A stretch of DNA of 64,000 nucleotides from NCBI RefSeq assembly GCF_014651075.1, contig NZ_BMWE01000001.1, positions 558,001 through 622,000 of the forward strand, read 5' to 3'. Origin of the DNA: Streptomyces djakartensis. GTDB taxonomy: Bacteria > Actinomycetota > Actinomycetes > Streptomycetales > Streptomycetaceae. The position numbers were made by a program, and so were the translations under genes. The number at the start of each line of letters is the position of its first letter. The stretch's first letter is position 1. The notes below the pieces were generated by a model. It did no database searches and was not told the origin of the DNA. It was given only the letters and a program-made list of their open reading frames with translations. Positions 63,926-64,000 of this stretch are shown here, one piece after another.

Positions 63926-64000
63926 CGGTCGACGCCTCCCATCACGGGGTCGATGGACGCCACCGCGACGATGACGTCGGCGACCTGGCCGCCCTCGCAC
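63922..64000 (-). CDS. nuoD: NADH-quinone oxidoreductase subunit D (3' end only)
   Basis: The last 25 codons of a minus-strand gene entering from the right edge read CEGGQVADVIVAVASIDPVM and then GGVDR-stop, the conserved C-terminus of the 49-kDa subunit. nuoD carries the quinone-site His and Tyr outside this window. The stop overlaps nuoE by GTGA. Confidence 0.9.
   Translation of the reverse strand, partial: CEGGQVADVIVAVASIDPVMGGVDR

Overview
The window comes from a high-GC actinobacterium, almost certainly a Streptomyces. Codons end mostly in G or C, GTG starts are common, genes often overlap by ATGA or GTGA, and the gene content is typical of that genus: a full-type nuo operon plus a second partial nuo set, korAB, and a LysM/transglycosylase gene behind a c-di-AMP riboswitch. 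No rRNA, tRNA, CRISPR array or intact insertion sequence was found.

Layout. 1-4265 (minus) is a second, reduced complex I cluster, nuoA2-B2-C2-H2-I2-J2, running off the left edge without nuoD, E, F or G. 4506-8107 (plus) holds two paralogous membrane histidine kinases, the second broken by a one-base frameshift in a G run, and one NarL-type response regulator. 8265-11265 is korAB, a 2-oxoacid:ferredoxin oxidoreductase. 11300-18715 carries a divergent HxlR regulator/QorB-like pair, RarD, a secreted M28 aminopeptidase, a TPR-like protein, a small P-loop-like protein, an amidase and a flavodoxin-fold reductase. 18746-19037 is a degraded junction: a TnpB fragment abutting the 5' end of an ABC-transporter ATPase gene, downstream of an intact LolA/RseB-like protein. 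20576-23835 has a polyprenyl diphosphate synthase, a riboswitch-controlled LysM/SLT hydrolase and a HAD phosphatase.

24007-34445 is an extracellular-polysaccharide-type locus. One arm points right (GNAT/FemAB-like, GT2, polysaccharide deacetylase) and converges on a left-pointing arm (DegT-like aminotransferase, long flippase-like protein, polymerase-like membrane protein, small membrane protein, GH26-like hydrolase). 34596-38779 (minus) is an ECF sigma factor / zinc anti-sigma factor / ABC exporter operon, with a promoter placed so that the sigma mRNA would be leaderless. 39037-41458 has fumarylacetoacetase and an M56 peptidase.

41613-48571 (plus) is the most unusual block: a GntR/UTRA regulator, a two-cluster ferredoxin, a NitT/TauT-type ABC transporter whose binding protein has a NosL-like tail, and an adenylylsulfate-reductase-like flavoprotein fused to HEAT repeats. 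It reads as a self-contained import-plus-redox pathway, probably for a sulfur or related oxyanion compound; the substrate is unknown.

48651-50657 is recQ. 50849-64000 (minus) is the main nuo operon from nuoN back to the 3' end of nuoD, tightly overlapped and closed by a terminator after nuoN. The main operon encodes the NADH-oxidising module (E, F, G). The second cluster shows none of it, and KorAB, which makes reduced ferredoxin, lies nearby. A ferredoxin-linked role for the second cluster is therefore an attractive but untested inference.
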